Below are positions 36,368 through 45,429 of a DNA stretch of 64,000 nt, in pieces (within the stretch, counting starts at the first letter, position 1; every line of letters starts with the position of its first letter). The DNA comes from Natrinema marinum (GTDB lineage: Archaea > Halobacteriota > Halobacteria > Halobacteriales > Natrialbaceae), in NCBI RefSeq assembly GCF_024296685.1, contig NZ_CP100763.1, forward strand, positions 2,666,001 through 2,730,000. Reading direction: 5' to 3'. The notes under the pieces are model-generated. The model worked only from the letters and a program-made list of their open reading frames with translations, was not told where the DNA came from and made no database searches. Both the position numbers and the translations under genes were made by a program.

Positions 36368-37219
36368 GTGTTCAGGAATCCGATGGTCAAACCGGCGGTC
36401 GTGTGCATTCTCGCGGGAACGCTCTTACTGGCCGGACCGTCGTTCGGATTCAGTTCGTTCGCGGCAGATCGCGGCGTCAGCGGCGAGGTCGTCGCCGACG
36501 CGAACGCGAACCTCGCCGTCGACAGTGCGGGCGACATCGGAACGCTCCGCGGTGACAGTTCGCCGAAGCGAGCCGCGACCCTGACCAACAATCTCAGTGA
36601 AGACGTCGACGTCCTCGGATTCGAAATCACCAACGACGGCAACGCGTTAGCGGTCGACAGTCCGACCCCCGGCTCGACGATCGCGTCCGGAACGAGCGAC
36701 GACGTGACGCTCGTGTGCGCGGAATCGACTTCGGTCGGCGTCCGCAACGTCGAAGTCGAGGTGACCGAAGTCGACGGTCCGACGACCACGATCAGGGGCG
36801 TCTCGTTCAACGTGACCGTCGATATCCAGTGTAACAAAGGCAGCGGCAGCGGCGTCGTGAACTTCAGCGCCGACGACATCGCCACCACAAACACGAGCCA
36901 GACGTTCTCGTTCAACGCGGACGGATTGAAGAACAGGGACGAGGCGTACATCGATCTCAGCGACCCACAGACGAGCGGTGGCGTGGACTACACCGGCGGG
37001 ACTACCGTCGTCACCGGCAGCGGCACAGCCACCTACGACGCCGCCACCGACCGGATCGTCTACACTACGTCCGGCAACCCGAAGGGAACGATCGAGATCC
37101 GGATCGACGGAATCGACGTCACCGGGAGCGCCGGCGAGCGGTATACGGTCACCTACACCGAGCAACGAAAGGGAAGCAACAACCGCGAGGACAGCGATAT
37201 CTTCTATCTCACCGGGTAG
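36368..37219 (+). CDS. Secreted beta-rich Cys-pair surface protein B
   Basis: A 283-residue exported protein. From the GTG start, the N-terminus (MFRNPMVKPAVV..LAGPSFGF) aligns with that of protein A, including the following ADRGVSGEVVADANANLAV. The DxNAxLxV piece is also shared with the DUF1102 protein at 33532. The first domain holds the conserved Cys pair; the C-terminal half (about 165-283) is Thr/Gly/Ser-rich beta sequence, ending SDIFYLTG. An ATG at 36383 is the alternative start. It is probably secreted and either cell-associated or assembled. Confidence 0.7.
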   Translation: MFRNPMVKPAVVCILAGTLLLAGPSFGFSSFAADRGVSGEVVADANANLAVDSAGDIGTLRGDSSPKRAATLTNNLSEDVDVLGFEITNDGNALAVDSPTPGSTIASGTSDDVTLVCAESTSVGVRNVEVEVTEVDGPTTTIRGVSFNVTVDIQCNKGSGSGVVNFSADDIATTNTSQTFSFNADGLKNRDEAYIDLSDPQTSGGVDYTGGTTVVTGSGTATYDAATDRIVYTTSGNPKGTIEIRIDGIDVTGSAGERYTVTYTEQRKGSNNREDSDIFYLTG

Positions 37220-37357
37220 GCTGCTGACGAACCGAGACCGAATCGCGGTCCGCTGTCCCCTCGAGTCGACACCGCTGTGAGGTGCCGTGGCTGCGTCCGG
37301 TAGACCGTCGTCGATCAATGCGAACGCCTTTTTAGCGCCGGCCTCCCACGTTCCCCC

Positions 37358-37675
37358 ATGTCGACCGAATCGATCAGCGACCGACGCGAGCACATTCGCT
37401 CGGTCAGCGTGACCGCCCTGTCCGCGCTGGCGGGTGTCGCCGCGGCGCTGGCCTCCGCGACCTGGGTTGGCCTCTCGGAGGCGGCGGCCCAGAACACGCA
37501 GGCGCTCGCGTTCGTCCTGGGCGCGATTTTCGTCCAGTATCTGCTCATCAACGTCTCGGGGATCTACGGCGAAGACGAGTTCGGGACGAAACACTACCTG
37601 TTCATCGGGTTCATGACCTTCGCACTCTGGTTCGTCACGTGGGGCATCCTGCTCACCGCGGAGGCGACGGGCTAA
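37358..37675 (+). CDS. EMC6-like small membrane protein
   Basis: A 105-residue protein with three membrane segments at about 15-36, 47-67 and 81-100, linked by the loop NVSGIYGEDEFGTKHY. Size, topology and position immediately before the ABCE1 gene fit the archaeal EMC6-like family, related to a subunit of the eukaryotic membrane protein insertase EMC. The stop codon is separated from the ABCE1 ATG by a single base, so the two are co-translated. The assignment rests on topology and neighbourhood more than on motifs. Confidence 0.6.
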   Translation: MSTESISDRREHIRSVSVTALSALAGVAAALASATWVGLSEAAAQNTQALAFVLGAIFVQYLLINVSGIYGEDEFGTKHYLFIGFMTFALWFVTWGILLTAEATG

Positions 37676-37676
37676 G

Positions 37677-39491
37677 ATGGCCGACGACAGCATCGCCGTC
37701 GTAGATCTAGACCGGTGCCAGCCCGACCGGTGTGGCTACGAGTGCAAGAACTACTGTCCGCCTAACCGCACGGGAAAGGAGTGTATCACCCTCCGCGGCG
37801 AGGAGGCCGACGAGGGCCAACCCGAACAGATCCACATCTCCGAGGAGATCTGTCTGGGCGAGACCTGCGGGATCTGCGTCGAGAAGTGTCCGTTCGACGC
37901 CATCGAGATCATCAACCTGCCCAAGGAATTACAGGACGAGCCCGCCCACCGCTACGGCGAGAACGCCTTCTCGCTGTACGGGCTCCCGGCACCCCAGGAC
38001 GGACAGGTCACCGGCATCCTCGGTCCCAACGGGATCGGGAAGACGACCGCCGTCCGCATCCTCGCAGGCGAACTCGAGCCGAACCTCGGCCGCTACGAGG
38101 AATCGCCGGGCTGGGACGAGGTGCTGGAAGCCTACCGCGGGACAGAGCTACAGGATTACATCGCTGACGTACGCGACGGCGACGTGACGATCGCGCGAAA
38201 GCCCCAATACGTCGACCAGATCCCGAACAGCTTCGACGGCAACACGCGAGAACTGCTCGAGCGAACCGACGAGCGGGGGGCCCTCGAGTCGCTGGTCGAG
38301 CGGCTCTCGATCGGGCCGGTCATGGAGCAGTCGATCGACGACCTCTCGGGCGGCGAACTCCAGCGGGTCGCGCTGGCGGCCACGCTGGCTCGCGATACGG
38401 ATTTCTACTTCTTGGACGAGATCACGCCGTATCTGGACATCGGCCAGCGCGTGACGGCGGCGCGATTGATCCGCGAACTCGCCGAGGAAGAGGACAAGTC
38501 GATGCTGGTCATCGAACACGACCTCGCAATTTTGGACCTGCTGGCCGACACGCTCCACGTCGCCTACGGTGAGCCCGGCGCGTACGGCGTTATCACGTCG
38601 CCGAAGTCGGTCCGCAACGGGATCAACGAGTACCTCTCGGGCTATCTCGACAACGAGAACATGCGGATCCGGCCGAACCCGATCGAGTTCGAAGAACACG
38701 CACCCCGGAGCGTGACCCGCGCGGACACGCTCGTCGAGTACCCCGATCTGACCAAGAGCTACGGCGATGGGGAGTTCACCCTCGAGGTCGAGGGCGGCGA
38801 GATCCGCGAAAACGAAGTGCTGGGCGTCGTCGGTCCCAACGGGATCGGGAAGTCGACGTTCGCGAAGCTGCTGACGGGCAACCTCTCTCCCGACGCGGGC
38901 GACGCCGATCTCGACCTCGAGATTTCCTACAAGCCCCAGTACGTCACCATCGACCAGCACATGCGGGTCGACGCCTTCCTCTCCTCTATTACGGACCAGT
39001 TCGGCTCGTCGTACTGGAACACCGAGATCGCTCAGCCGCTCCAACTCGAGCGGATCATGGAGCAGACCCTCTCGGACCTCTCGGGCGGGGAACGCCAGCG
39101 AGTCGCCATCGCGGCGTGTCTCTCGGACTCGGCGGATCTCTACCTGCTGGACGAGCCCTCCGCCCACCTGGACGTCGAACAGCGCGTCCAGGCCACGAAG
39201 GCGATCCGCCGCTACGCCGAACAGCAGGACGCCACCGTGTTAGTCATCGACCACGACATCTACATGATGGACCTGCTCGCCGACCGGCTGATGGTCTTCG
39301 ACGGCGAACCTGCGGTTCGCGGTCGCGCCGGCCAACCACAGCCCATGCGCGACGGCATGAACGAGTTCCTCGCGAACCTCGAGGTGACCTTCCGCCGTGA
39401 CGAGCGCACCTCGCGCCCGCGGATCAACAAGCCCGAGTCGCAACTGGATCGCCAGCAGAAAAGCGAGGGCGAGTACTACTACGCGCCCTGA
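37677..39491 (+). CDS. rli: ABCE1/Rli1 ribosome recycling ATPase
   Basis: ABCE1 splits terminated ribosomes into subunits. The 604-residue protein starts with two 4Fe-4S clusters (cysteines in CQPDRCGYECKNYC and CLGETCGICVEKCP). Two ABC domains follow: NBD1 has Walker A GPNGIGKTT and signature LSGGELQR, NBD2 has GPNGIGKST and LSGGERQR. NBD2 reads DEPSAHLD at Walker B/D-loop while NBD1 reads DEITPYLD. The C-terminus ends in a charged tail. It is expressed with the EMC6-like gene one base upstream. Confidence 0.97.
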   Translation: MADDSIAVVDLDRCQPDRCGYECKNYCPPNRTGKECITLRGEEADEGQPEQIHISEEICLGETCGICVEKCPFDAIEIINLPKELQDEPAHRYGENAFSLYGLPAPQDGQVTGILGPNGIGKTTAVRILAGELEPNLGRYEESPGWDEVLEAYRGTELQDYIADVRDGDVTIARKPQYVDQIPNSFDGNTRELLERTDERGALESLVERLSIGPVMEQSIDDLSGGELQRVALAATLARDTDFYFLDEITPYLDIGQRVTAARLIRELAEEEDKSMLVIEHDLAILDLLADTLHVAYGEPGAYGVITSPKSVRNGINEYLSGYLDNENMRIRPNPIEFEEHAPRSVTRADTLVEYPDLTKSYGDGEFTLEVEGGEIRENEVLGVVGPNGIGKSTFAKLLTGNLSPDAGDADLDLEISYKPQYVTIDQHMRVDAFLSSITDQFGSSYWNTEIAQPLQLERIMEQTLSDLSGGERQRVAIAACLSDSADLYLLDEPSAHLDVEQRVQATKAIRRYAEQQDATVLVIDHDIYMMDLLADRLMVFDGEPAVRGRAGQPQPMRDGMNEFLANLEVTFRRDERTSRPRINKPESQLDRQQKSEGEYYYAP

Positions 39492-39530
39492 TCGGCCGTA
39501 TCGTTTCTCGCCGATATCGGAGAACGGGCC

Positions 39531-40052
39531 TCACCCCATGAGGCGCTGACAGCTCCCACAGAGGTTCTCCTCCTTGATGTCGACCTCGCGGACGGTCGGC
39601 GAGAAGTTCATGACACAGCGGTTGTTGTCGCAGTGCTCTAAGCCGTAGGTGTGGCCGATCTCGTGGACGATCTCCTTGCGGACGCGGTCCTCGAAGATGT
39701 CGGCGGCGCTCTGATTCGAGAAGCCGCCGTCGCTCGAGGTCTGGAGCCGATAGGTCGAAACGACGCTGCCGCTGCCGTCGAGGTAGGCCAGGCCGAAGAC
39801 GTAGTTGCGCCGTCGATAGAAGAGGTCCTTGGGGGTGATGGCGATGTTCTTCTCGCCGCGGCCGATCCGCTCGGCGAGCTGGATGAACGTTTCGGCGGAG
39901 TACTGGTTTCGGTCGGAGTCGTAGGCTCCGTTGGGGACCGACTGCGAGTCGTTGACCGAGACGTCGCAGTCGTAGACCGATCGCAACGCGGTGGAGGCCG
40001 ACCGCTTGACCTCCGCGGGGACGTTGCCGACCGGCACGATATCGACGAGCAT
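39531..40052 (-). CDS. amzA: Archaemetzincin
   Basis: A single-domain zinc peptidase of 173 residues. The long zinc motif HEIGHTYGLEH is at 130-140, followed by the archaemetzincin four-cysteine site (Cys141, Cys146, Cys165 and Cys168) that binds a second zinc, and the Met-turn CVMNF. The start is the ATG at 40052 (MLVDIVPVG), which fits the family. No export signal. It is divergent from the UPF0146 gene, with only 39 bases between the start codons, so the promoters must overlap. Confidence 0.93.
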   Translation of the reverse strand: MLVDIVPVGNVPAEVKRSASTALRSVYDCDVSVNDSQSVPNGAYDSDRNQYSAETFIQLAERIGRGEKNIAITPKDLFYRRRNYVFGLAYLDGSGSVVSTYRLQTSSDGGFSNQSAADIFEDRVRKEIVHEIGHTYGLEHCDNNRCVMNFSPTVREVDIKEENLCGSCQRLMG

Positions 40053-40091
40053 GGAAAGTGGTATGGCCGCGGGCGGCATAAACGTCCCGCC

Positions 40092-40496
40092 GTGGCCCAC
40101 TCCCGCCGGAATTTAACGACACTGAATGATCACCTCGCCGACTACGAGCGCGTCGTCGAGATCGGGATCGGCCGTCGGACCGAGACGGCTCGAGCGCTGG
40201 CGGACCGCGGGCTCTCGGTGACCGCGACGGACGTTCACGACCGGGCGGTTCCCGACGGCGTGGAGTTCGTCCGCGACGATATCGTCGACCCGGAGCCAAC
40301 GGTCTACGCGGGCGCGGACGCGGTGTACGCGCGGAACCTGCCACCGGAACTTCATCGCCCCGCGCTCGAGGCGGCCCGCGACGCCGGCGCCGACTTCCTG
40401 TTTACGACCCTCGGTGGCGACCAGCCGGCGGTACCGGTCGAGCGGACGACGATCGCGGAGGGGACGCTGTACGTTGCTCGAGCGCTGCCGGAGTGA
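40092..40496 (+). CDS. UPF0146 family protein (SAM methyltransferase-like fold)
   Basis: A 134-residue protein from a GTG start. The first beta-loop-helix (YERVVEIGIGRRTETARALADRG) resembles the SAM-binding motif I of Rossmann methyltransferases, and TATDVHDR fits motif II, as in UPF0146. The catalytic half of a methyltransferase is missing, so activity is uncertain. The start is set by the short gap to amzA; the longer upstream open frame is antisense to amzA. Confidence 0.75.
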   Translation: MAHSRRNLTTLNDHLADYERVVEIGIGRRTETARALADRGLSVTATDVHDRAVPDGVEFVRDDIVDPEPTVYAGADAVYARNLPPELHRPALEAARDAGADFLFTTLGGDQPAVPVERTTIAEGTLYVARALPE

Positions 40497-40577
40497 CGAG
40501 CGGCGAGTCGCGGCCGATCGGTCCTCGCGCGAACGCAATCCGACCGCCTTTATCCCCGTCGTCCCGTCTTAGCGGAC

Positions 40578-41459
40578 ATGAACGCAGACGCAGTCGTCCT
40601 CGACATCGACGGGGTGCTCGTCGACGTCGCCGACTCCTACCGGCGGGCGATCGTCGAGTCCGTCGAGGCAGTCTACGACCGGACGATTCGCAAGGACGAC
40701 ATTCAAGAGTTCAAGGACGCTGGCGGGTTCAACAACGACTGGGAACTGACGTACGCGGCCGCGCTCTACGTACTGGCGACCGGGGAAGGGTACGACCGCT
40801 CGCTCGAGGCCTTCACCGACGACATCGGCGCTACGGGCGGCGGCCTCGAGGCGGCCGAAACCGTCGTTCGGAACGCGATCGGTGCGCAGGCGACCCAGCG
40901 CGTCCGCGAGCGCTGGGACCGCGAGCGCCTGCGCGATGTCTTCCAGCAACTCTATCTGGGTGACGAACTCTATCGCGGCCTCGAAGGCGGCGAGCCCGAT
41001 CTCGAGCGCGAGACGCCGGGCTTTATCCACGACGAGCCGGTGTTGCTCGAGCCGGAGGCGCGGGATCAGCTGCTCGAGGGCTACGACGTGGGGGTGCTGA
41101 CCGGCCGGCCGGCGGCCGAGGCCGAGATCGCCCTCGAGCGGGTCGGACTCGACGACGCGATCCCGGCCGATCGACGGTTCACGATGGACGACTGGGAGGA
41201 GGGCAAGCCCCACCCGCGGGCGCTGACGACGCTCGCGGCGCGGTTCGACGCCGACGCGGTGGCCTTCGTCGGTGACACGCTAGACGACGTTCGGACGGCG
41301 GTCAACGCGAGCGAGGCCGATCCGGACCGCGAGTACCGCGGCGTCGGCGTGCTGACCGGCGGGCTGACCGGCGAGGAGGGACGGCGAAAGTACGAGGACG
41401 CGGGCGCGGCGGCGGTTCTGGAATCAGTCAATGCCGTTCCCGACTGGCTCGAGTCGTAA
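40578..41459 (+). CDS. HAD-superfamily hydrolase, TIGR01548-like
   Basis: A 293-residue HAD-like phosphatase. Motif I is [16 protein letters not shown] (residues 5-20), the cap region is helical (about 20-150), motif II is in [13 protein letters not shown], motif III is the Lys in EEGKPHP and motif IV is FVGDTLDDV. It matches the HAD-IA subfamily called TIGR01548, common in haloarchaea and sometimes linked with histidine or aromatic metabolism. The substrate is unknown. It converges with the response regulator. Confidence 0.82.
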   Translation: MNADAVVLDIDGVLVDVADSYRRAIVESVEAVYDRTIRKDDIQEFKDAGGFNNDWELTYAAALYVLATGEGYDRSLEAFTDDIGATGGGLEAAETVVRNAIGAQATQRVRERWDRERLRDVFQQLYLGDELYRGLEGGEPDLERETPGFIHDEPVLLEPEARDQLLEGYDVGVLTGRPAAEAEIALERVGLDDAIPADRRFTMDDWEEGKPHPRALTTLAARFDADAVAFVGDTLDDVRTAVNASEADPDREYRGVGVLTGGLTGEEGRRKYEDAGAAAVLESVNAVPDWLES

Positions 41460-41477
41460 GCGAGCGGGTCAGTCGCC

Positions 41478-41927
41478 TCAGTCGTCGGGAAAGCGGACGA
41501 ATGTGAGCCAGAAGTCCTCGAACGAACGCCCGAGGCGGATGAACTCGTCTGGTCCAACCGGCTTCTGGACGTAGGCGTTCGCGTGGAGGTCGTACGAGCG
41601 AGCGATGTCCTCCTCCGAAGCGGAGCTCGTCATGACGATCACGGGAATCGATCGCAGCGCCGGCTCGGATTTGAGCTCCGAGAGGACATCGGCACCGGTG
41701 ACGCCGGGAAGTTGGAAATCGAGCAGGATCATGTCGGGTCGCGGGCTGTCCGCGTGATCGTTGCGCTGATGGACGAAATCGAGAGCGGCTTCCCCGTCGG
41801 TGACGGTGCGGATGTCACAAGCGATAGTAGCGTCGTCGAACGACTCGGAGAATAGCCGCGCGTCACCGGGGTTCGGTTCGACCAAGAGGACGGTGATGGC
41901 GTCCTCGATGGGCGGGGACATACCCAT
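41478..41927 (-). CDS. Stand-alone response regulator (receiver domain)
   Basis: A 149-residue CheY-like receiver with no output domain. Phospho-acceptor Asp70 is in MILLDFQLPG, the acidic pocket near Glu17 reads LLVEPNPGD (usually two acids), the switch Ser/Thr is in IVMTSSAS, and the Lys is in YVQKPVGP. It would receive phosphate from a histidine kinase encoded elsewhere. The ATG at 41921 is an alternative start; a TATA-like TCTTTTGAT lies just upstream. Confidence 0.85.
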   Translation of the reverse strand: MGMSPPIEDAITVLLVEPNPGDARLFSESFDDATIACDIRTVTDGEAALDFVHQRNDHADSPRPDMILLDFQLPGVTGADVLSELKSEPALRSIPVIVMTSSASEEDIARSYDLHANAYVQKPVGPDEFIRLGRSFEDFWLTFVRFPDD

Positions 41928-42118
41928 AATTCGGTGTCCGATCAAAAGAGATGAGCGGTTAGTCCCAGTGAAATGGATGGAATGTTCATCGATACCTACC
42001 AGAATACGAAGATTGGGTCCCGGAAGCGGCGAATCAGGCTAACCGACAGTCGTTGATAGCACCAGACTAGAACGAATCCGACCGACGGCACGACGACTTC
42101 GGGCCAGCGTTGGCAGCG

Positions 42119-42673
42119 TTACGCGGCCGACTCGGTCAGTCGACGACAGGAATCGAACCGATCGTCGGTCAGATAGACGGCTCCGTCGCGAACGGCGACC
42201 GCGATCGACTCGAGGGCGTCGCCGCGACACGGGCCGGCCGTACAGACGCCGTCGCCGCACTCGAAGCGCGCGCCGTGTTCATGACAGACCAGCTGGTCGT
42301 CGCGGACGATCGCGCCGGAGCCGGGATCGAGCCGGACCGCCGGCTTGTGCGGACAGGAGTTTCGCCACGCCGATACGGTCTCGCCCTCTCGCCGGAGGAT
42401 CAGTTCCGTTCCGCGATTGCCGGACCGAGCTTCGCAGCGAAGCGTTCCCTTCGTCGGCACGTCCGCGAGCGGGGCGATGCGACGGGGATCGTCCGCCTCA
42501 CTATCGGCGACGGGTCCCTCATCGGTATCGGCGGGTTCGCTCTCCGGGCGGTCGCCGCCGACGCTGAAGCGGAACGTCGCGTCGTCGGTCGAAACGTCGC
42601 CCTCGTCGTCGTAGATGCGGACGGACGCCGAGTCGGCTGCACTCTCGAGGGTCACGCGGACGGGATCGGTCAT
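42119..42673 (-). CDS. Rieske [2Fe-2S] ferredoxin-like protein
   Basis: A 184-residue protein whose C-terminal 115 residues form a Rieske domain. The cluster ligands are Cys107 and His109 (SCPHKP) and Cys130 and His133 (VCHEHGA). The N-terminal 65 residues are a separate acidic segment with no recognised fold. There is no membrane helix, so it is a soluble electron carrier, perhaps for a dioxygenase or reductase encoded elsewhere. Confidence 0.88.
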   Translation of the reverse strand: MTDPVRVTLESAADSASVRIYDDEGDVSTDDATFRFSVGGDRPESEPADTDEGPVADSEADDPRRIAPLADVPTKGTLRCEARSGNRGTELILRREGETVSAWRNSCPHKPAVRLDPGSGAIVRDDQLVCHEHGARFECGDGVCTAGPCRGDALESIAVAVRDGAVYLTDDRFDSCRRLTESAA

Positions 42674-42805
42674 ACGCCCTATTTTCGGCCAGCCTAAAAG
42701 TGTGTTCCGGACCGACCGCTGCCCGACGACACCGCGCTCGAGCGACGGACTCGACCGGCGAGAACGCGCGGTATTCCTTTAGGGGAGCCCGAAGAACGAA
42801 CGCCC

Positions 42806-43102
42806 ATGGACGACGCCGAAGTCACCGTCGACGTCGAGGTCGAAGTGGCGGTCGATTCGAGCGAACTCGAGATCGAAGTCGGGGACGAACGCGAGTTCGA
42901 GGGCGAACTCGAGGCGGGCGGGCTCACGATCGAAGTCGAAGCCGAAGTAGAGGTCGAAGGCGAGAAAGTGGCGTCGCCTGACGAACCGGAGGAGAGCGAC
43001 GCCGAAGCCGACGAGACCGAGGAGGAAGCCGCCGAAGATAACGGGGAAACCGACGATTCCGAGGCCGAGGCGGACGAAGACGAGGCCGACGAGGAGGACT
43101 GA
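42806..43102 (+). CDS. Extremely acidic repetitive protein
   Basis: A 98-residue protein made almost entirely of Asp, Glu, Val, Ala and Ser. Residues 1-55 show an alternating Val-Glu pattern (VTVDVEVEVAVD, IEVEAEVEVEGE) that could form beta strands; residues 56-98 are nearly all acidic with no hydrophobics. Hardly any basic residues are present. I do not recognise a family. A short distance upstream is a TATA-like TCCTTTAGG (near 42775). It precedes the acyl-CoA synthetase by 59 bases on the same strand. Confidence 0.6.
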   Translation: MDDAEVTVDVEVEVAVDSSELEIEVGDEREFEGELEAGGLTIEVEAEVEVEGEKVASPDEPEESDAEADETEEEAAEDNGETDDSEAEADEDEADEED

Positions 43103-43161
43103 ACCGACGGATCCTCGCGCGTGTCGAAAGACGCTATGTGCTGGCACCGGAAGGCCGGAAC

Positions 43162-44817
43162 ATGAGCTGGACGGTAATGCCGACGTTCGACGACCACGAG
43201 GCGGCTCGCGAGGAGTTCTCGTGGGACCTCCCCGACGAGTACAATCCGGCCGTCGACTTTCTGCGAAAACACGAGGACACGAGTCGAACGGCGCTGCGCT
43301 ACGAAGACCCCGAGACGGGCCTCGAGACATACTCCTTCGACGACCTCGACGAGCGGTCGGATCGCCTCGCGGCCGCGCTGGCCGACCTCGGCGTCGAAGC
43401 CGGCGACCGCGTGGGCGTCGTCGTTCCCCAGAAGCCACAGAACCCGCTGACCCACCTCGCGAACTGGAAACTGGGCGCGGTGTCGGTGCCGCTGACGGTG
43501 CTGTTCGGCCGCGACGCCTTGCAGTATCGACTCGCGGACAGCGAGGCGAAAGCCGTCGTCGTCGACCCGAGCGTCCGCGAGACGGTCGACGAGATCCGCG
43601 ACGAGTGTCCCGAACTCGAGGCCGTGATCGAGCTCGGCGACGGCGACTCGGTAACGGGCGAGGCCCGCGCCTTCGACGACCTCGTCGCCGCCCACGAGCC
43701 CGGCATCGAGGTCTACGACGCGACGCCGGCGACGCCGACGGCGATCATGTACACGAGCGGCTCGACGGGGCCGCCGAAGGGCGTTCGCCACAGCCACGCA
43801 CTCTGGCTCGGGCGGGCCGCCGCGGCATACAACTACTTCGATCAGGGGCTCGCGGAAGGGGAAGCGACGCTGTGGACCCCGGCCGACTGGGCCTGGGGCG
43901 CGGCGCTGGGCGGGACGCTGTTCGCGGCGTGGCACCACGGCTGTACCATCGTCGGCTGGCCCCGCGACGGGTTCGACCCCGCCGAAGCCTACGACCTCAT
44001 GGAGCGCCACGACGTGACGAAAGCCTTCATGCCCCCGACCGCGCTCCGAATGCTGATGGGCGTCGATGACCCCGAAGACGCCTACGACCTCTCGCTCGAG
44101 ACGTTCGGCTCGGCCGGCGAACCGCTGACCTCGGAGGTCGTCGACTGGGTCGAGTCGACGTTTGAGGACGTGGCGATCAACGAGTTCTACGGCCAGACCG
44201 AACTCAACCTCGTCGTCGGCAACGCCGAGACGTGGTTCGACACGCGACCGGGTAGCATGGGCAAACCGTTCCCCGGCTACGAGATCGCCGTGCTCGACCC
44301 CGAGACGCACGAGCGACTCGAGCGCGGCGAAACCGGCGAACTCGCGGTGAAGCCGGGCGATCGCCGGGTTTTCTTCGACGAGTACCACAACCTGCCGGAG
44401 AAGACGGCGAACAAGCGGACGGAGGACGGATGGTTCCTGACGGACGATCTGGTTGAGCGCGACGAGGACGGCTACCTGTGGTTCGTCTCGCGGGCCGACG
44501 ACGTGATCCTCACCAGCGGCTACCGCGTGGGGCCGATGGAGGTCGAGGACGCGATCCTCACCCACGAGGCCGTCGAGCAGGCCGGCGTCGTCGGCGTTCC
44601 CGACGAGACCCGCGGCGAGGCGATCAAAGCGTTCGTCGAGCCCGCTACCGATGCATATGAGCCCGACGACCTCCGCGAGGAGATCCGCGACCTCGTCCGC
44701 GACCGACTCGCCGAGTACGAGTACCCCCAGCACATCGAGTTCGTGGAGACGCTGCCGACCACGACGACGGGCAAGATCCAGCGGCGGTCCCTGCGGGACG
44801 AGGGCGACGAACCGTAG
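43162..44817 (+). CDS. Acyl-CoA synthetase (AMP-forming), acetate/medium-chain type
   Basis: The 551-residue enzyme adenylates a carboxylic acid and transfers it to CoA. Motifs are [11 protein letters not shown] (P-loop), TPADWAWG and [11 protein letters not shown] typical of the acetyl/medium-chain branch, FYGQTE, a [15 protein letters not shown]-like A7 block and [11 protein letters not shown] (A8), and the Lys in TTTGKIQR near the end. It differs clearly from the 27849 enzyme, which is of the FadD-like type. An upstream in-frame GTG at 43138 or the ATG at 43177 are alternatives. Confidence 0.88.
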   Translation: MSWTVMPTFDDHEAAREEFSWDLPDEYNPAVDFLRKHEDTSRTALRYEDPETGLETYSFDDLDERSDRLAAALADLGVEAGDRVGVVVPQKPQNPLTHLANWKLGAVSVPLTVLFGRDALQYRLADSEAKAVVVDPSVRETVDEIRDECPELEAVIELGDGDSVTGEARAFDDLVAAHEPGIEVYDATPATPTAIMYTSGSTGPPKGVRHSHALWLGRAAAAYNYFDQGLAEGEATLWTPADWAWGAALGGTLFAAWHHGCTIVGWPRDGFDPAEAYDLMERHDVTKAFMPPTALRMLMGVDDPEDAYDLSLETFGSAGEPLTSEVVDWVESTFEDVAINEFYGQTELNLVVGNAETWFDTRPGSMGKPFPGYEIAVLDPETHERLERGETGELAVKPGDRRVFFDEYHNLPEKTANKRTEDGWFLTDDLVERDEDGYLWFVSRADDVILTSGYRVGPMEVEDAILTHEAVEQAGVVGVPDETRGEAIKAFVEPATDAYEPDDLREEIRDLVRDRLAEYEYPQHIEFVETLPTTTTGKIQRRSLRDEGDEP

Positions 44818-44901
44818 CGTCCCCGTTATCGCCCGCGAGCGTCGTCGACCGGCGCTCGATCGTCCGCCGGCACGCTCCGAACGGGCGAGAAGTAAAGACG
44901 G

Positions 44902-44909
44902 TTTTATTA
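44902..44909 (+). promoter_or_regulatory. TATA box of the UspA gene
   Basis: TTTTATTA is centred 27 bases upstream of the ATG at 44933, the spacing of a leaderless haloarchaeal transcript. Confidence 0.65.
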
Positions 44910-44932
44910 TTCCACATTCGAAAGGTCGAATC

Positions 44933-45358
44933 ATGTATCGCGTGTTGCTGCCCGTCGACACCAACGAGGATCGCGCGCTGGCCCAAGCGGAGTACGTCGC
45001 GTCGCTGCCCAACGCCGCCGATTCGGTCGAGGCCTACATTCTGTTCGTCTTCAGCGAGGACGGCGAAGACCTCCCTCAGGAGTTCGAGAAGTTCAAATCC
45101 GCCTCTCGGATCGGTTCGGTCCGCCGCGCCAAGGAGGCTCTCGAGGAGGCCGGCGTCTCGGTGACGATCCTGGAAGACAGCGGCGATACGGAAGACGACA
45201 TTCTCGAGGAGGCAACGGCGTACGACGTCGACGAGATCGTCCTCGGCGGGCGGAAGCGCTCGCCCGTCGGCAAGGCGCTGTTCGGCAGCACCACCCAGGG
45301 CGTCATCCTCAGCACCGACCGGCCGGTGGTCGTCACCGGCGGTGGCGGTGAGGAGTAA
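44933..45358 (+). CDS. Universal stress protein (UspA family)
   Basis: A 141-residue one-domain UspA protein. It opens [20 protein letters not shown] and ends with the nucleotide loop [28 protein letters not shown], which matches the ATP-binding G-2x-G-9x-G(S/T) pattern. It probably binds ATP. A strong TATA box lies 27 bases upstream. It is followed 71 bases later by the GNAT gene. Confidence 0.9.
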   Translation: MYRVLLPVDTNEDRALAQAEYVASLPNAADSVEAYILFVFSEDGEDLPQEFEKFKSASRIGSVRRAKEALEEAGVSVTILEDSGDTEDDILEEATAYDVDEIVLGGRKRSPVGKALFGSTTQGVILSTDRPVVVTGGGGEE

Positions 45359-45429
45359 CCGCGACCGACCGTCCCGCCGCTTGTTCCCGCCGGCAGCCAC
45401 CTTATCCGAATCGATGCCGAGTGTCCGGT

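Noticed and set aside
38401-38460. DEITPYLD instead of DEPSSYLD in ABCE1 NBD1
   Set aside because: It looks like a defect at first, but this variant is what I remember from other haloarchaeal ABCE1 proteins, so it is probably lineage-specific rather than a mutation.
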